Shown in pieces: positions 43,730 through 52,543 of a stretch of DNA of 64,000 bases; position 1 is the stretch's first letter; every line of letters begins with the position of its first letter. The DNA comes from Anaerolineaceae bacterium UBA2260. GTDB taxonomy: Bacteria; Chloroflexota; Anaerolineae; Anaerolineales; Anaerolineaceae. The notes below the pieces were generated by a model. It made no database searches and was not told the DNA's origin. It saw nothing but the letters and a program-made list of their open reading frames with translations. The position numbers and the translations under genes were made by a program. Location: the NCBI GenBank assembly GCA_002347485.1, contig DDXM01000054.1, forward strand, positions 94,908 to 158,907, given 5' to 3'.

Positions 43730-44347
43730 TCAACCATTGTAAGGACGGTCCGAGCCAATCATCACGCGAATACCAGCCGCCAGGCTGCCCAGCGCGATCC
43801 CGAGCAGAATACCCCTCGCTCCAGCGACGGGCGCGTGGTGAAACGCGGAAAGGAAGTCGCGCAGCACGGGGATCTCGGACGTGAACGCGAGCACGCCGCT
43901 GTTCAGAATCAGGAACAGGACGACGCACAAAAAGAAAACAAACCCCATCCAACTGCGGTGTCGTTGCAGGATCTTCAATGACGCCACCACCAGGCTGATG
44001 GCAAGGAGCGCCATCAGAGAGGATTCAATTGGAACCTGCACATGTGTGACAAGCTTCTGAAACCCGGGGCTTGAAGGTCCCAAAAAGATTCCAGCCACGA
44101 GCGTAACTGCAAACGAAATGATGATCACAAGGCTGGCGCCCCTGCGTTCATGCTTTTCCTTCACGCGCTTCCAGTGAACACCGAAGATCAGGTTCAATAT
44201 CGCGATCAGGCCTGCGACACCGCTCAACGTGACTGCCCAGTTGAGTAATTGCCCGCGCAAATCATCAATCGCGGGGATCCTGAAAAAATAACCGAGCAGA
44301 ACGATCAATCCGGCTGCCACAGCGATGATGATATTAAGGATCTTCAT
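43730..44347 (-). CDS. Multi-helix membrane protein of the MutL operon
   Basis: The 205-residue protein has about six membrane helices (at about 4-22, 33-55, 72-92, 105-128, 132-152 and 172-196). A basic loop after the second helix (HWKRVKEKHERRG) marks the cytoplasmic side. The family is not recognised. The start ATG overlaps the end of the upstream DUF6754-like gene by 4 bases, and the next gene starts three bases after its stop, so translation is coupled on both sides. Confidence 0.75.
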   Translation of the reverse strand: MKILNIIIAVAAGLIVLLGYFFRIPAIDDLRGQLLNWAVTLSGVAGLIAILNLIFGVHWKRVKEKHERRGASLVIIISFAVTLVAGIFLGPSSPGFQKLVTHVQVPIESSLMALLAISLVVASLKILQRHRSWMGFVFFLCVVLFLILNSGVLAFTSEIPVLRDFLSAFHHAPVAGARGILLGIALGSLAAGIRVMIGSDRPYNG

Positions 44348-45096
44348 AACAACCCCAGGCTTTTCAGCAGCGCGCCGATCAAAAGCGCTCCCCCAACGAG
44401 AAAGCGCAGGATATCCTGCACGCGTAGGCTGGCGATGTGCGCCGGACGGTACGCGAGATAAGCTGGCACCGCGTACAATTCTTCACCGATCACAAAATCC
44501 TGGCTGGTGGCCATGAAGACCGCCTGCGCGACGAGCGAATCGCTCGCGGCCAGGGTAAACTGGGCATGTTTTTCAGCGTTTCCAGTCAACCAGCCCGCCT
44601 CAACGCCAAAGTTCCCGATCAACACATTGGTTTTTGCCCCGCTCTCTTCGAGCGCGTCCAATGCCCCCAGCGCGTAGGAAAACGGGGTAGCCCCGGAGAG
44701 GTAACCCAGGTCCGGGTCATAATACTCACGGGTGTTGGTTTCCATAGCCACCGCGCGCAGCACATCCTTGCTGAGCAACGCGAAACCGCCATCTCCGCTG
44801 GTGCAGATGGGGGGTTGATCGCTATTGGCGCTGAGCTGCCCGATACTGTGCAGTGCGCTTAACCCCACCAGGGTGGATGTGTTGGCGGCCTCGGTCAGAT
44901 CGGCTTTACCCAGCGTTACATGGACGCGGCTGCCATCTTCAACGGACAGGCCGACAGCACGCTTCAGACGGGTGATGGCAGGGATCTTTCTGAACAAGGC
45001 GGGGTACTTCCCCCTTACCTGTTTGGAGGAAAAAATGATGATACCAGCGGCAGTTGCCAGCACCAGTAGAAAACCGATCACATCCCAGGCTGTCAT
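44344..45096 (-). CDS. DUF6754-like membrane protein of the MutL operon
   Basis: The 250-residue protein has one N-terminal helix (about 5-22), a large soluble domain (about 30-220) and a C-terminal helix (about 225-245). The soluble part contains STLVGLSALHSIGQLS and a Gly-rich ICTSGDGGFALLSKDVLRA segment. It also has NVLIGNFGVEAGWLTG and looks like an alpha/beta domain. I believe it matches the family called DUF6754, which has no known function, but I could not check this. It overlaps both neighbours by 4 bases. Confidence 0.7.
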   Translation of the reverse strand: MTAWDVIGFLLVLATAAGIIIFSSKQVRGKYPALFRKIPAITRLKRAVGLSVEDGSRVHVTLGKADLTEAANTSTLVGLSALHSIGQLSANSDQPPICTSGDGGFALLSKDVLRAVAMETNTREYYDPDLGYLSGATPFSYALGALDALEESGAKTNVLIGNFGVEAGWLTGNAEKHAQFTLAASDSLVAQAVFMATSQDFVIGEELYAVPAYLAYRPAHIASLRVQDILRFLVGGALLIGALLKSLGLL

Positions 45097-45335
45097 GCAT
45101 CCCCCCGGCGCAAGTAATCAGCGAAAGTTCTACTCGAATCCGGATCTTCCAGTAATTCAGCAAAAGCAGTCCACGAGGATAGATGAGTGGATGCAATAAA
45201 TGGTGAAAAGGCAAGCATACCCTGGGCGATCAATGATTTAATTGGTCCGCCCCCTTCCAGCATCGCAAGGATGACTGTTGTGAAGTGTCCTTGTTGAAAT
45301 TTCCCCGACCAATCAGACCACAGATGAGATTCCAT
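45093..45335 (-). CDS. Small first protein of the MutL operon, unknown function
   Basis: This 80-residue protein begins the seven-gene operon. It has a Trp/Ser/Gly-rich N-terminus, a moderately hydrophobic middle (about 17-50) and an acidic C-terminus (LLEDPDSSRTFADYLRRGD). It is probably soluble or loosely membrane-bound, and its family is unknown. The ATG has no ribosome binding site but follows an extended -10 box by seven bases, so the mRNA is probably leaderless. Its stop overlaps the next start by 4 bases. Confidence 0.65.
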   Translation of the reverse strand: MESHLWSDWSGKFQQGHFTTVILAMLEGGGPIKSLIAQGMLAFSPFIASTHLSSWTAFAELLEDPDSSRTFADYLRRGDA

Positions 45336-45342
45336 CGCTAAA

Positions 45343-45351
45343 AGTATAGCA
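45343..45351 (-). promoter_or_regulatory. Extended -10 promoter of the seven-gene operon (leaderless)
   Basis: On the minus strand TGCTATACT is followed by seven bases and then the ATG, so transcription should start at or within a base or two of the start codon. No Shine-Dalgarno sequence is present. Confidence 0.6.
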
Positions 45352-45371
45352 TAACCTCATTTAGATGTATT

Positions 45372-45431
45372 AGCTTTTCCAGTACAAGCTTTTCCAGTAC
45401 AAGCTTTTCCAGTACAAGCTTTTCCAGTACA
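45372..45431. repeat. Four perfect tandem copies of a 15-bp unit
   Basis: The unit agcttttccagtaca is repeated exactly four times between the divergent promoters of the seven-gene operon and a 100-residue protein gene. There are no spacers, so it is not a CRISPR array. It could be a binding-site array, a slippage-prone repeat that varies between strains, or junk. Confidence 0.97.
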
Positions 45432-45516
45432 AGTCTCTGGTGTATCTCAAATTTGAAAAAATCCGTTGTAAAATGAAGGTGCAATATTTTATCCGAACCC
45501 CTGCAAGGAGACGATC

Positions 45517-45819
45517 ATGTCCATTCTAAATTTGTTTAAGAGACCTTACCCGCAAATCAACGCGCTGGAGGTAAAACGCCTGCTGGATGAACTGGTCAGG
45601 ATCGGTATACAGGAAGATTATCTCTCAGAATTTCCGGGACGCGGCTTTAATGCGCAGTGCCGCCATATCCGCGCGCGAGAGATCGGAAACCGCTTCAGGG
45701 AGATCGGCGGCAACAACCTGATGTCATGGGCATTTCGCAATGTGCGCAAACAGGCGGGAAAAGTTTCAGCTTCTCACCTGGAGTACGCCTGGAAGGACAT
45801 CGGCGACTGGCAGCCCTGA
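45517..45819 (+). CDS. Conserved-looking small soluble protein, unknown function
   Basis: The 100-residue protein has a mostly helical, charged sequence with no signal peptide and no Cys pairs apart from one Cys. Residues about 15-95 hold evenly spaced hydrophobics and Arg/Lys, with a Gly-Arg-Gly-Phe-Asn turn (about 42-46). AAGGAG stands about seven bases before the ATG and a strong terminator follows, so it is a real single-gene unit. I do not recognise the family. It lies divergent from the seven-gene operon across a tandem repeat. Confidence 0.7.
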   Translation: MSILNLFKRPYPQINALEVKRLLDELVRIGIQEDYLSEFPGRGFNAQCRHIRAREIGNRFREIGGNNLMSWAFRNVRKQAGKVSASHLEYAWKDIGDWQP

Positions 45820-45838
45820 CGAATTTGCCACAAAATAG

Positions 45839-45869
45839 AGGACCGGTCTTGATCCACCGGTCCTTGTTT
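45839..45869 (+). terminator. Rho-independent terminator
   Basis: A perfect 9-bp stem (aggaccggt / accggtcct) with an 8-base loop is followed by tgttt. It ends the small gene upstream and reaches the stop of the convergent glycosyltransferase gene. Confidence 0.85.
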
Positions 45870-47007
45870 ATTTAATTGGGAAAGTATGGATGATTTTGAG
45901 TATCTCAGCCATGCGGGATTTCCAGTCATACGCTTGCGCGCTTTCCCTGGCGGACTCACCAAGGCGCTTTCGCATGGGCTGGTCGGAGATCAACTGCGAG
46001 AATTTTTGGCACAGATCTGTGAAATCTTCCGGTTGATAAAAACTGGCTGTCTGATCACTCAACACCTCGCGCAACACAGGCAGGTCGCTCGCCAGGATGG
46101 CGCGCCCGCTGGCGAGGTATTCGAATAACTTCAACGGGCTGCTGACCCGGGCGATATTCCCCCCGCCGCTGCCGCCAAAGCTCTGACTGTAGGGCATCAG
46201 CAGCACCTCAGCCGCAGCCTGATAGAGCGGCAGGCGGCTATTGGCAACATAACCAGTCAGGGTAACGTTCTTGATGTTACTGGCATCCAGCCGTGCCTGC
46301 CAGTGAGCCACCTGCTCCGGGGTGCCGCCAACCCACAGGAATTGCACCTGCGGAAAAGCCTGCGCGAGCGGTTCGAGGCTCTCAAGTCCGCGCCCGGGGT
46401 AAAACCCGCCCGCGTACAACGCGGTGAAATTCTCAGGCAGTCCCAGGGTGGCGCGCGCCTGGTGTGGATCGGGGAGTTGCTCGTAACGCGCCAGGTCAAC
46501 CCCGTCCGGGGAAATCATAAATTCACCGGGTTTCGCTTCCACCCCGGTTGCCCGATCAATGACCTCCTTCAAAGCGGCGGTGATGTAAACAATCAATCCC
46601 GGTGTACGCTGACGCAGGTACCGGCGGTACACCATAGGACCAAAGCGTCCTGTGGGGAGGTCGTGCATCTCGAGAACAGTCTTCATTCCCCGCGCGCGGG
46701 CGATCAGTGCCGCCCACGGCACCCGGGTGTAGACCAGGTCTATGCTATCCCTGCGCGCCTGTGATACCGCTCGAAAGGCAAAATCGATTCGCTTAAAAAG
46801 CGGCCGGGATGTAAAACGTAGAATTGGGAATCGCTCCTCCAGACCGTAGGTTTCCGACAATTTCTCCCATTCCACAACCGCGCCGCCTGGCAGGTAAAGT
46901 CGCACATCCTCCCCAAGCTGCCCCAAAGCCTGGCAAACCTTCATCACCTGCAGGCTGTTCGCTCGCGTGGAGGGAATCTCAGCAGTGGAGATGTACGCGA
47001 TCTTCAT
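45868..47007 (-). CDS. Family 4 glycosyltransferase
   Basis: The 379-residue GT-B type enzyme adds a sugar to a growing polysaccharide. The start MKIAYISTAEIPSTRAN fits the first strand and the nucleotide-sugar end shows the usual C-terminal E-x7-E region (SPLKLFEYLASGRAILASDLPVLREV, about 295-320). The donor and acceptor are unknown. The ATG at 47007 is the chosen start; an ATG six codons upstream lies in the previous gene. It is last in a five-gene run (dehydrogenase, epimerase, flippase, this transferase) that assembles and exports a surface polysaccharide. Confidence 0.88.
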   Translation of the reverse strand: MKIAYISTAEIPSTRANSLQVMKVCQALGQLGEDVRLYLPGGAVVEWEKLSETYGLEERFPILRFTSRPLFKRIDFAFRAVSQARRDSIDLVYTRVPWAALIARARGMKTVLEMHDLPTGRFGPMVYRRYLRQRTPGLIVYITAALKEVIDRATGVEAKPGEFMISPDGVDLARYEQLPDPHQARATLGLPENFTALYAGGFYPGRGLESLEPLAQAFPQVQFLWVGGTPEQVAHWQARLDASNIKNVTLTGYVANSRLPLYQAAAEVLLMPYSQSFGGSGGGNIARVSSPLKLFEYLASGRAILASDLPVLREVLSDQTASFYQPEDFTDLCQKFSQLISDQPMRKRLGESARESAQAYDWKSRMAEILKIIHTFPIK

Positions 47008-47008
47008 C

Positions 47009-48361
47009 TTATCCCGCTTCCACATTTTCCCGTTCGCCCTGCCTTATTTTATGCAAGCCAAGGTACACGAGCACCGCGGTCGAAAGGACCAGGTAACCGG
47101 TCAATAAAAATCCCTCGCCCATGCTGCCAAAGGCGGGCACCACCCAGAACGCCAGTCCGGTTTTGATCACAGCTGCAACCAGCAGAACGTACAAGGGGAT
47201 GTTCGCCTTGCCGAACGAAAGCAGTAAAGAGCGATTCCAAAAGAAGATATTGGCGAAACCGAAACCGACCAGCAGCAGCATGGTCACGGGATACGCGGGT
47301 ACAAATTCGCTGCCGTAGAAGAGTCCGATCAGCCATTTACCCGCCGCGAGCATCACCAGCAACACAAAACCGGTCCAAGCGGCCGAGATGAGGGTCACGC
47401 GTTTAAGCAGGCGGCGCAGCTCACCCCAGGCCCTGGTAACGATAGCGCGCGTCATTTCAGGGAAGGTGGTGGAGATGAAGGGAGTGATGGGCATCATCAA
47501 CGGGTTCACGATCGAAAGCGCAAGTTTGTAGAGACCCACCGCCTGTTGATCCAGGAAATAGCCCAGCAGCAAGGGTTCGCTCTCGCTGGCAACCATCTTC
47601 ACCGTGCCGCTGAGGTTGGTAGAAAGCGTATATTGCGCGATCTCTTTTAATGGCGGCAATGCAGAAAGCGGGGTCTTCCACCAGCGCGGCGCAAGATGGC
47701 CTGGCAGGTAGATAAGGGCAAGGATGACCGGGCCGACACCAAGGATGATCTTCCCCACCAGGTAGGCGACGAGTACAAAGTAGATGCTGCCGTCCACCAA
47801 AAAAGCTATAAAGATCAATACGGCGGTGATCACGCTCTGCACCAGGTTGATGATCGCCTGCACGCGGAAACGGTTGGTGATTTGCAAAATACCGGTGGCG
47901 GTCTCGGAGAACATCTTTGCCAATATCGAAAAGCCGTAAAGCTGGATCAACGGCAGCGCATTGATATCCTTGGCAAAGTACTTCGCGCCAAACGGCGCGA
48001 GCAGCATCAAGATGGTGAACGCCAACAGTGAGGTCGCACCTTCGATCAGCATGGCGATCTTCACCACCGCGCCGGCTTTCTGGCGGTTATCTTCGGTCAA
48101 TTCCTTGCCCAGGTAGCGAATGATGAACTCACCCATGCGGAAGGAGAAAAGCCGACTCACGTTGGTCACAAAGGTGGTGACAATGGTTATCGAACCGAAT
48201 GCTGCCACACCGAGCAATCGCGCGGCAAAAATACTCTGCACCAGTGAAAGCAATAAACCAATTGAAGTGGTACTAAAAAGATAACCGGTGTTTTTCAACA
48301 CGCGGCTGAGCACGCGATCTTCAGCGATAAATTGCTTGAACCTGTTGAGCAGGACTTTCAT
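47009..48361 (-). CDS. Polysaccharide flippase (Wzx-type, MOP superfamily)
   Basis: The 450-residue protein has about 12-14 membrane helices. The N-terminus carries the Wzx-like pattern GYLFSTTSIGLLLSLVQSIFAARLLG. It flips lipid-linked sugar units across the membrane. Basic residues between helices, for instance around FSFRMGEFIIRYLGKELTEDNRQ, mark cytoplasmic loops. The gene overlaps the epimerase gene by 4 bases and is followed directly by the glycosyltransferase, in keeping with a Wzx/Wzy-type assembly pathway. No polymerase is visible. Confidence 0.88.
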   Translation of the reverse strand: MKVLLNRFKQFIAEDRVLSRVLKNTGYLFSTTSIGLLLSLVQSIFAARLLGVAAFGSITIVTTFVTNVSRLFSFRMGEFIIRYLGKELTEDNRQKAGAVVKIAMLIEGATSLLAFTILMLLAPFGAKYFAKDINALPLIQLYGFSILAKMFSETATGILQITNRFRVQAIINLVQSVITAVLIFIAFLVDGSIYFVLVAYLVGKIILGVGPVILALIYLPGHLAPRWWKTPLSALPPLKEIAQYTLSTNLSGTVKMVASESEPLLLGYFLDQQAVGLYKLALSIVNPLMMPITPFISTTFPEMTRAIVTRAWGELRRLLKRVTLISAAWTGFVLLVMLAAGKWLIGLFYGSEFVPAYPVTMLLLVGFGFANIFFWNRSLLLSFGKANIPLYVLLVAAVIKTGLAFWVVPAFGSMGEGFLLTGYLVLSTAVLVYLGLHKIRQGERENVEAG

Positions 48362-49335
48362 GGAATTTGAATATCACGCGCCCAATCACGCTGTTCGAGG
48401 TACCAATTGACAAGGTGCGCGGTGCCTTCATCGAGTGGCACTCGCGGTTCCCAGCCCAGCAGGTGGCGCGCCTTGGTCACATCCGCCCAGTTGGCATCCA
48501 CATCCGCCGGGTGCTTGGGAATGTAGCGGATATTGGCTTTTCGCCCGACCAGCTTTTCGATCCTGTGTAACAAATCATTGATCGTGATAGTCTCATGCCC
48601 GCCCAGGTTTACGATCTCGTAGCCGACCGGTTTGAGGGCTTTGACCACTCCGTCCGCGATGTCATCCACGTATGTAAACCCGCGCATCTGCTCGCCATCC
48701 CCGGTGATCTCCACTGTGTCACCCTCCGCGATCCAACGCGTAAAGCGAAACATGACCATATCCGGGCGGCCGGCGGGGCCATAAACAGTGAAGAACCTTA
48801 CCACGGTCGTGTCCAGCTTATACAGGTGGTGGTAGGTGTATGCCATCACCTCGGCGGCTTTTTTGCTGGCAGCATAGATCTGCAACGGGTGGCAGGAATC
48901 CGCGCTCTCCGGCGTGGGCAGCGGCGGATTGGCGCCGTAAATGGAGGATGTCGATGCCAGCACCAATTTGCCCGTTCCGCCCTTGCGCGACCATTCCAGC
49001 AGGTTCAGGGTGCCAGCGGCGTTGGTCTGCAGATAAACTTCCGGGATCTCCACCGCCTGGCGCACACCTGCGCGCGCGGCGAGATGGATCGCGGCATCGA
49101 ACGCGGGGTATTGATCAGCCAGTGTGGTGAAAAAACCCGTGCGGCAGATATCATCGCGGATAAAGGTGAATTGCGGCAGGCGGGAAAGCTGGCGCAGGCG
49201 CCACTCCTTCAAACGCGGATCATACGAGTCGTTGAGGTTATCCACCCCCACGATCTCATGCCCCGCAGCGGCCAGGCGCTCGATCACCGCGCGGGCGATG
49301 AAACCCGCTGCGCCGGTTACCAGGTAGCGAGCCAT
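48358..49335 (-). CDS. NAD-dependent nucleotide-sugar epimerase (UDP-glucuronate 4-epimerase-like)
   Basis: The 325-residue short-chain dehydrogenase-type protein has the NAD loop GAAGFIARAV (about 7-16) and the catalytic YAASKKA (about 151-157). It also has family residues of uronate epimerases (NLNDSYDPRLKEWRL near 35-49 and VRFFTVYGPAGRPDM near 180). These suggest UDP-glucuronate as substrate. It makes a polymer precursor together with the adjacent nucleotide-sugar dehydrogenase, whose stop shares a base with its start. Confidence 0.9.
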   Translation of the reverse strand: MARYLVTGAAGFIARAVIERLAAAGHEIVGVDNLNDSYDPRLKEWRLRQLSRLPQFTFIRDDICRTGFFTTLADQYPAFDAAIHLAARAGVRQAVEIPEVYLQTNAAGTLNLLEWSRKGGTGKLVLASTSSIYGANPPLPTPESADSCHPLQIYAASKKAAEVMAYTYHHLYKLDTTVVRFFTVYGPAGRPDMVMFRFTRWIAEGDTVEITGDGEQMRGFTYVDDIADGVVKALKPVGYEIVNLGGHETITINDLLHRIEKLVGRKANIRYIPKHPADVDANWADVTKARHLLGWEPRVPLDEGTAHLVNWYLEQRDWARDIQIP

Positions 49336-50651
49336 TAAAGCCTGACCACCCTGGCGGAAGTCCGCCCCAGTTTACCCAGCGCGTTGCGCGTGTCAACGAT
49401 CAATTGCGCGTGTTCATGGATGGCTTGGTAATCATAGACCTTGTGATTGGTCACGATCACAACGCAGTCAGCATCCTTGACCGCCGGTATCAGGTCTGTC
49501 ACCGAGTCGATCTCCCAATCCTCATCGCGGATATGAGGAATATACGGATCATGATAGGAAACCTTCGCACCTTTTTGCTGCAGGAGGCGGATCACATCAA
49601 TGGCGGGAGATTCCCGTAGGTCATCGATATCGGGCTTGTAAGCCGCGCCCAAAACGAGCACCTTGCTGCCCTTGATGGCTTTTTCATGGTCATTGAGCGC
49701 GTCTTGCACCTTGCCCACCACGAAGCGCGGCATGGAAGTGTTGATCTCCGACGCCAACTCAATGAAGCGTGTGGTGTAGTTAAGCGAGCGCATCTTCCAG
49801 GACAGGTACATCGGGTCAATGGGAATACAGTGACCGCCCAACCCGGGACCTGGGTTAAAACGCATGAAACCAAAGGGTTTGGTCGCCGCCGCGTCGATCA
49901 CTTCCCACACATCTATCCCCAAGCGGTCGCAGATGAGGGTGAGTTCGTTGACAAAGCCGATGTTGATCATGCGGAAAGTGTTTTCCAGCAGCTTTGCCAT
50001 CTCCGCCACCTCGGTGGAGGAAACCGGCACCACGGTGTCAAGCGCCTGGCTGTACCACGCCGCGGAAACCTCGGTGCATTTTTCGGTCATCCCGCCAATC
50101 ACCTTGGGGGTGTTCTTGGTGGTCCAGTCTTCGCGCCCAGGGTCAACCCGCTCCGGCGAGAACGCCAGGAAAAGCTCTTCACCGACTTTCAAACCGCTTT
50201 TCTCGGTCAGCGTGGGCAGCACCAACTCGCGGGTGGTGCCGGGGTAAGTGCTCGATTCTAGCACCACGACCATGCCAGCGTGCACGTATGGCGCGATCCC
50301 CTCCGCCGCGCTGATAATGAAGGAGAGGTCAGGATCGCCGGTGTGGCGCAGCGGGGTGGGTACGCAGATGGCAACCGCGTCAATGTCCTTCAACACGGAA
50401 TAATCACTGGTTCCGCGCAGCCTGCCGGCGTCCACCAGACCTTTGACGACCGCGGTTGGTACATCCAGGATATAACTCTCTCCGCGGTTGACCATGTCCA
50501 TCTTTTCAGTGACCGGATCGATACCGGTAACGTTAAAACCGGCGTTGGCAAATACGGTGGCAAATGGCAATCCCACGTAACCCATGCCAAGCACGGCGAC
50601 GCGCGCGGTCTTGCGGTTGAATTTCTCGATCAGTTGAGATGCGTAATCCAT
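49335..50651 (-). CDS. Nucleotide-sugar (UDP-GlcNAc/UDP-Glc type) dehydrogenase
   Basis: The 438-residue enzyme oxidises the C6 of a UDP-sugar to the uronic acid with NAD. It shows the Rossmann loop VLGMGYVGLPFA (about 19-30), ESSTYPGTTRE (about 133-143), a catalytic-region sequence GLGGHCIPIDPMYLSWK with the active-site Cys (about 270-286) and AYKPDIDDLRESPA (about 345-358). These resemble the UDP-N-acetylhexosamine group as much as the UDP-glucose group, so the exact sugar is open. The ATG at 50651 follows AGGGAC. The product probably feeds the epimerase encoded next. Confidence 0.9.
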   Translation of the reverse strand: MDYASQLIEKFNRKTARVAVLGMGYVGLPFATVFANAGFNVTGIDPVTEKMDMVNRGESYILDVPTAVVKGLVDAGRLRGTSDYSVLKDIDAVAICVPTPLRHTGDPDLSFIISAAEGIAPYVHAGMVVVLESSTYPGTTRELVLPTLTEKSGLKVGEELFLAFSPERVDPGREDWTTKNTPKVIGGMTEKCTEVSAAWYSQALDTVVPVSSTEVAEMAKLLENTFRMINIGFVNELTLICDRLGIDVWEVIDAAATKPFGFMRFNPGPGLGGHCIPIDPMYLSWKMRSLNYTTRFIELASEINTSMPRFVVGKVQDALNDHEKAIKGSKVLVLGAAYKPDIDDLRESPAIDVIRLLQQKGAKVSYHDPYIPHIRDEDWEIDSVTDLIPAVKDADCVVIVTNHKVYDYQAIHEHAQLIVDTRNALGKLGRTSARVVRL

Positions 50652-50667
50652 AGTGTCCCTCATGAAA

Positions 50668-51318
50668 TTAGAATAATGACAATTGTTCCGGGTTTTCATC
50701 CTGGTGTTTTATTTCTTCCACAACCGTTCCCGACTCGGGAATGGTGATTCTGCCAGCAGCCTTTGCGCTGGCGATCGCAGTTGGCAATTTCTGAAAGTCA
50801 GCGATCACAACTGGTTTCAACGAAGGTTGGTGCAAGGCTGCGGCTGGGTGATACATTGGCACGATCAGGCGCTCGTGAACCCAGGCCGGCTGTCCGTGAA
50901 TTTCGCTGATACGCGCATTGGGTAGAAATTTTCCCATCGAGATGCGCCCGAGCGTGACAATGACAAAGGGGTTGATCGTTTCGATCTGCCGGTCGAGGTA
51001 GCGGGCGCAGGCGGTGAGCTCCTCGGGCAATGGATCGCGGTTGCCGGGAGGGCGGCATTTCACCACGTTGGCGATGAAGACTTCTCCGCGCTTGTACCCG
51101 GCTTCAGCCAGCAGCTCATCGAGGAATTTTCCCGCCGGTCCCACGAAAGGTCTGCCCTGCTCGTTCTCATGAAAGCCGGGGCCTTCGCCGATGAACATGA
51201 TCTCCGAGCGCGGATTGCCCTCTCCCGGAACTGCGTTCTTGCGGGAAAAGTGCAGGTCGCAGGCCTGGCATACCGCCACCTGCGCGCCAACCTCTCGAAG
51301 TATTTCCTCCGGATTCAC
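50668..51318 (-). CDS. Type 4 uracil-DNA glycosylase with Fe-S cluster
   Basis: This 216-residue repair enzyme removes uracil from DNA. Four cysteines (17, 20, 88 and 104) fit the 4Fe-4S cluster of family 4/5 glycosylases. The first active motif is GEGPGFHENEQGRPFVGPAG (about 44-63), and the second is the MYHPAAAL segment (about 175). The enzyme is cytoplasmic. It has its own short spacing to the sugar dehydrogenase gene, but that gene lies downstream on the same strand and might be cotranscribed by chance. A Glu/Gln-rich tail of about 15 residues is not conserved. Confidence 0.92.
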   Translation of the reverse strand: MNPEEILREVGAQVAVCQACDLHFSRKNAVPGEGNPRSEIMFIGEGPGFHENEQGRPFVGPAGKFLDELLAEAGYKRGEVFIANVVKCRPPGNRDPLPEELTACARYLDRQIETINPFVIVTLGRISMGKFLPNARISEIHGQPAWVHERLIVPMYHPAAALHQPSLKPVVIADFQKLPTAIASAKAAGRITIPESGTVVEEIKHQDENPEQLSLF

Positions 51319-51367
51319 CTGATTCCCTCCATGCTATGTAAGCAGAAATTATAAGACCAATTTTACC

Positions 51368-51877
51368 TTACTGCAGGTTTAACAACCGTTTCAGGTCAAG
51401 CGGGTCGAGATCCATTAACACGGCATCCTCGCCATTGTCCTGGTAATATTTTTTGCGCACCCCCACCTCGCGATAACCGAAGCGCTCATACATGCGAATG
51501 GCAGGTTCATTTCCGCGCCGCACTTCGAGAAAGGAGCGCACCGCCCCGGTGTGATAGGCGTCGATCAGCGCGTGCGCTAACAGACGTTGCGCGATCTTCT
51601 GCCGCCGGTATTCCGGGTGAACCGCGATGGTCGCCACGTGCGCCTCATCCACGATCAACCAGATCACGATCATCGCCACCAGCGTCGCAGGTCTATCTGG
51701 CGTTGAGGTCTCCGCCACCCAGCAACGGGATAACTCATTGACCTCCAACTCGTACTTATAGGAGCTTTCAGGCCAGGGAAGCGAAAACGAGTGTTGATCG
51801 AGCGCGATCACAGCCGGCAGATCTTCGCGGCACATTGACCTGATTTGGATGGGTAATGTGGGTTGAGTGGAGGTCAC
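51368..51877 (-). CDS. rimI: Ribosomal protein alanine acetyltransferase RimI
   Basis: The 169-residue GNAT-family enzyme acetylates the N-terminal alanine of ribosomal protein S18. The acetyl-CoA binding motif is present around residues 80-92 (TIAVHPEYRRQKIAQRLL), and the GNAT strand pattern LEVRRGNEPAIRMYERFGYREVGVRKKYY (about 115-145) is characteristic of RimI. The gene overlaps the 3' end of tsaB by 4 bases, a common arrangement because RimI and TsaB are often coupled. Confidence 0.9.
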   Translation of the reverse strand: MTSTQPTLPIQIRSMCREDLPAVIALDQHSFSLPWPESSYKYELEVNELSRCWVAETSTPDRPATLVAMIVIWLIVDEAHVATIAVHPEYRRQKIAQRLLAHALIDAYHTGAVRSFLEVRRGNEPAIRMYERFGYREVGVRKKYYQDNGEDAVLMDLDPLDLKRLLNLQ

Positions 51878-52542
51878 TCAGTGATCATCCCGGCAATATG
51901 CAGGTAAATAGGAGAGAGCTGGATCGGGTCGTCGACCTGTCCGGCTTTCCAGCGTTTCCACGCCAGTTCTGCCAGCACCGCCGGGCGGCGCATGGCGAGG
52001 CTGGGCGCGGCAATCATCGCGTTCTTCCATTTCCGCCCGATTACCTGTCTTTCAGAGACGTTCATCTCTCCACAGATGCGGGTGGGTCCACTGATGCGGT
52101 CTGAGATCTGCTCAGGTGTCATCACCTGCGGCTCATCAACCGCTCGCCATGCTCCATCGCGGGCTGAAAATTCCTGCACCGCCATACGCGAACGACCCGC
52201 CGGGATGACGGTGAGCAGCAGCTCGGCGGTCAACGGCTGAGAAGCCACCTGGTATTCGAAAGTGGGAATGCCGATTAGCGGGATGCGCAAGGAAAGCGCG
52301 AGCCCTTTGGCCAGCGCCAGGCTGATGCGCAGGCTGGTAAAGGAACCCGGGCCAAGGGCGACAGCGATAGCCTTCAAGTCAGAAGGGGACAGCGCGCAAC
52401 GCTTCAACAGGTCATGGATGGCTGGCGCAAGTTCCACGGTGTGGTGATTCGCGCTGCGCCATTGCATTTCTCCGACGATCACCGGGTCATCATAAAGGGC
52501 GATACCGCAGGTCAGTGTGGAGGTATCCAGTGCGAGTAACAT
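51874..52542 (-). CDS. tsaB: tRNA t6A synthesis protein TsaB
   Basis: The 222-residue protein has an ASKHA fold with the start LLALDTSTLTCGIALYDD and the loop GPGSFTSLRISLALAKGLAL (about 65-84). TsaB dimerises with TsaD to make the t6A modification at position 37 of ANN-decoding tRNAs. The partner tsaD is not in this window. The start ATG at 52542 follows the ribosome binding site GGAGG, which overlaps the end of tsaE. An ATG four codons upstream is less likely. Confidence 0.92.
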   Translation of the reverse strand: MLLALDTSTLTCGIALYDDPVIVGEMQWRSANHHTVELAPAIHDLLKRCALSPSDLKAIAVALGPGSFTSLRISLALAKGLALSLRIPLIGIPTFEYQVASQPLTAELLLTVIPAGRSRMAVQEFSARDGAWRAVDEPQVMTPEQISDRISGPTRICGEMNVSERQVIGRKWKNAMIAAPSLAMRRPAVLAELAWKRWKAGQVDDPIQLSPIYLHIAGMITE

Positions 52543-52543
52543 T

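Noticed and set aside
45372..45431. Tandem repeat considered as a CRISPR remnant
   Set aside because: The units are 15 bases and directly joined without spacers, and no cas genes are present.
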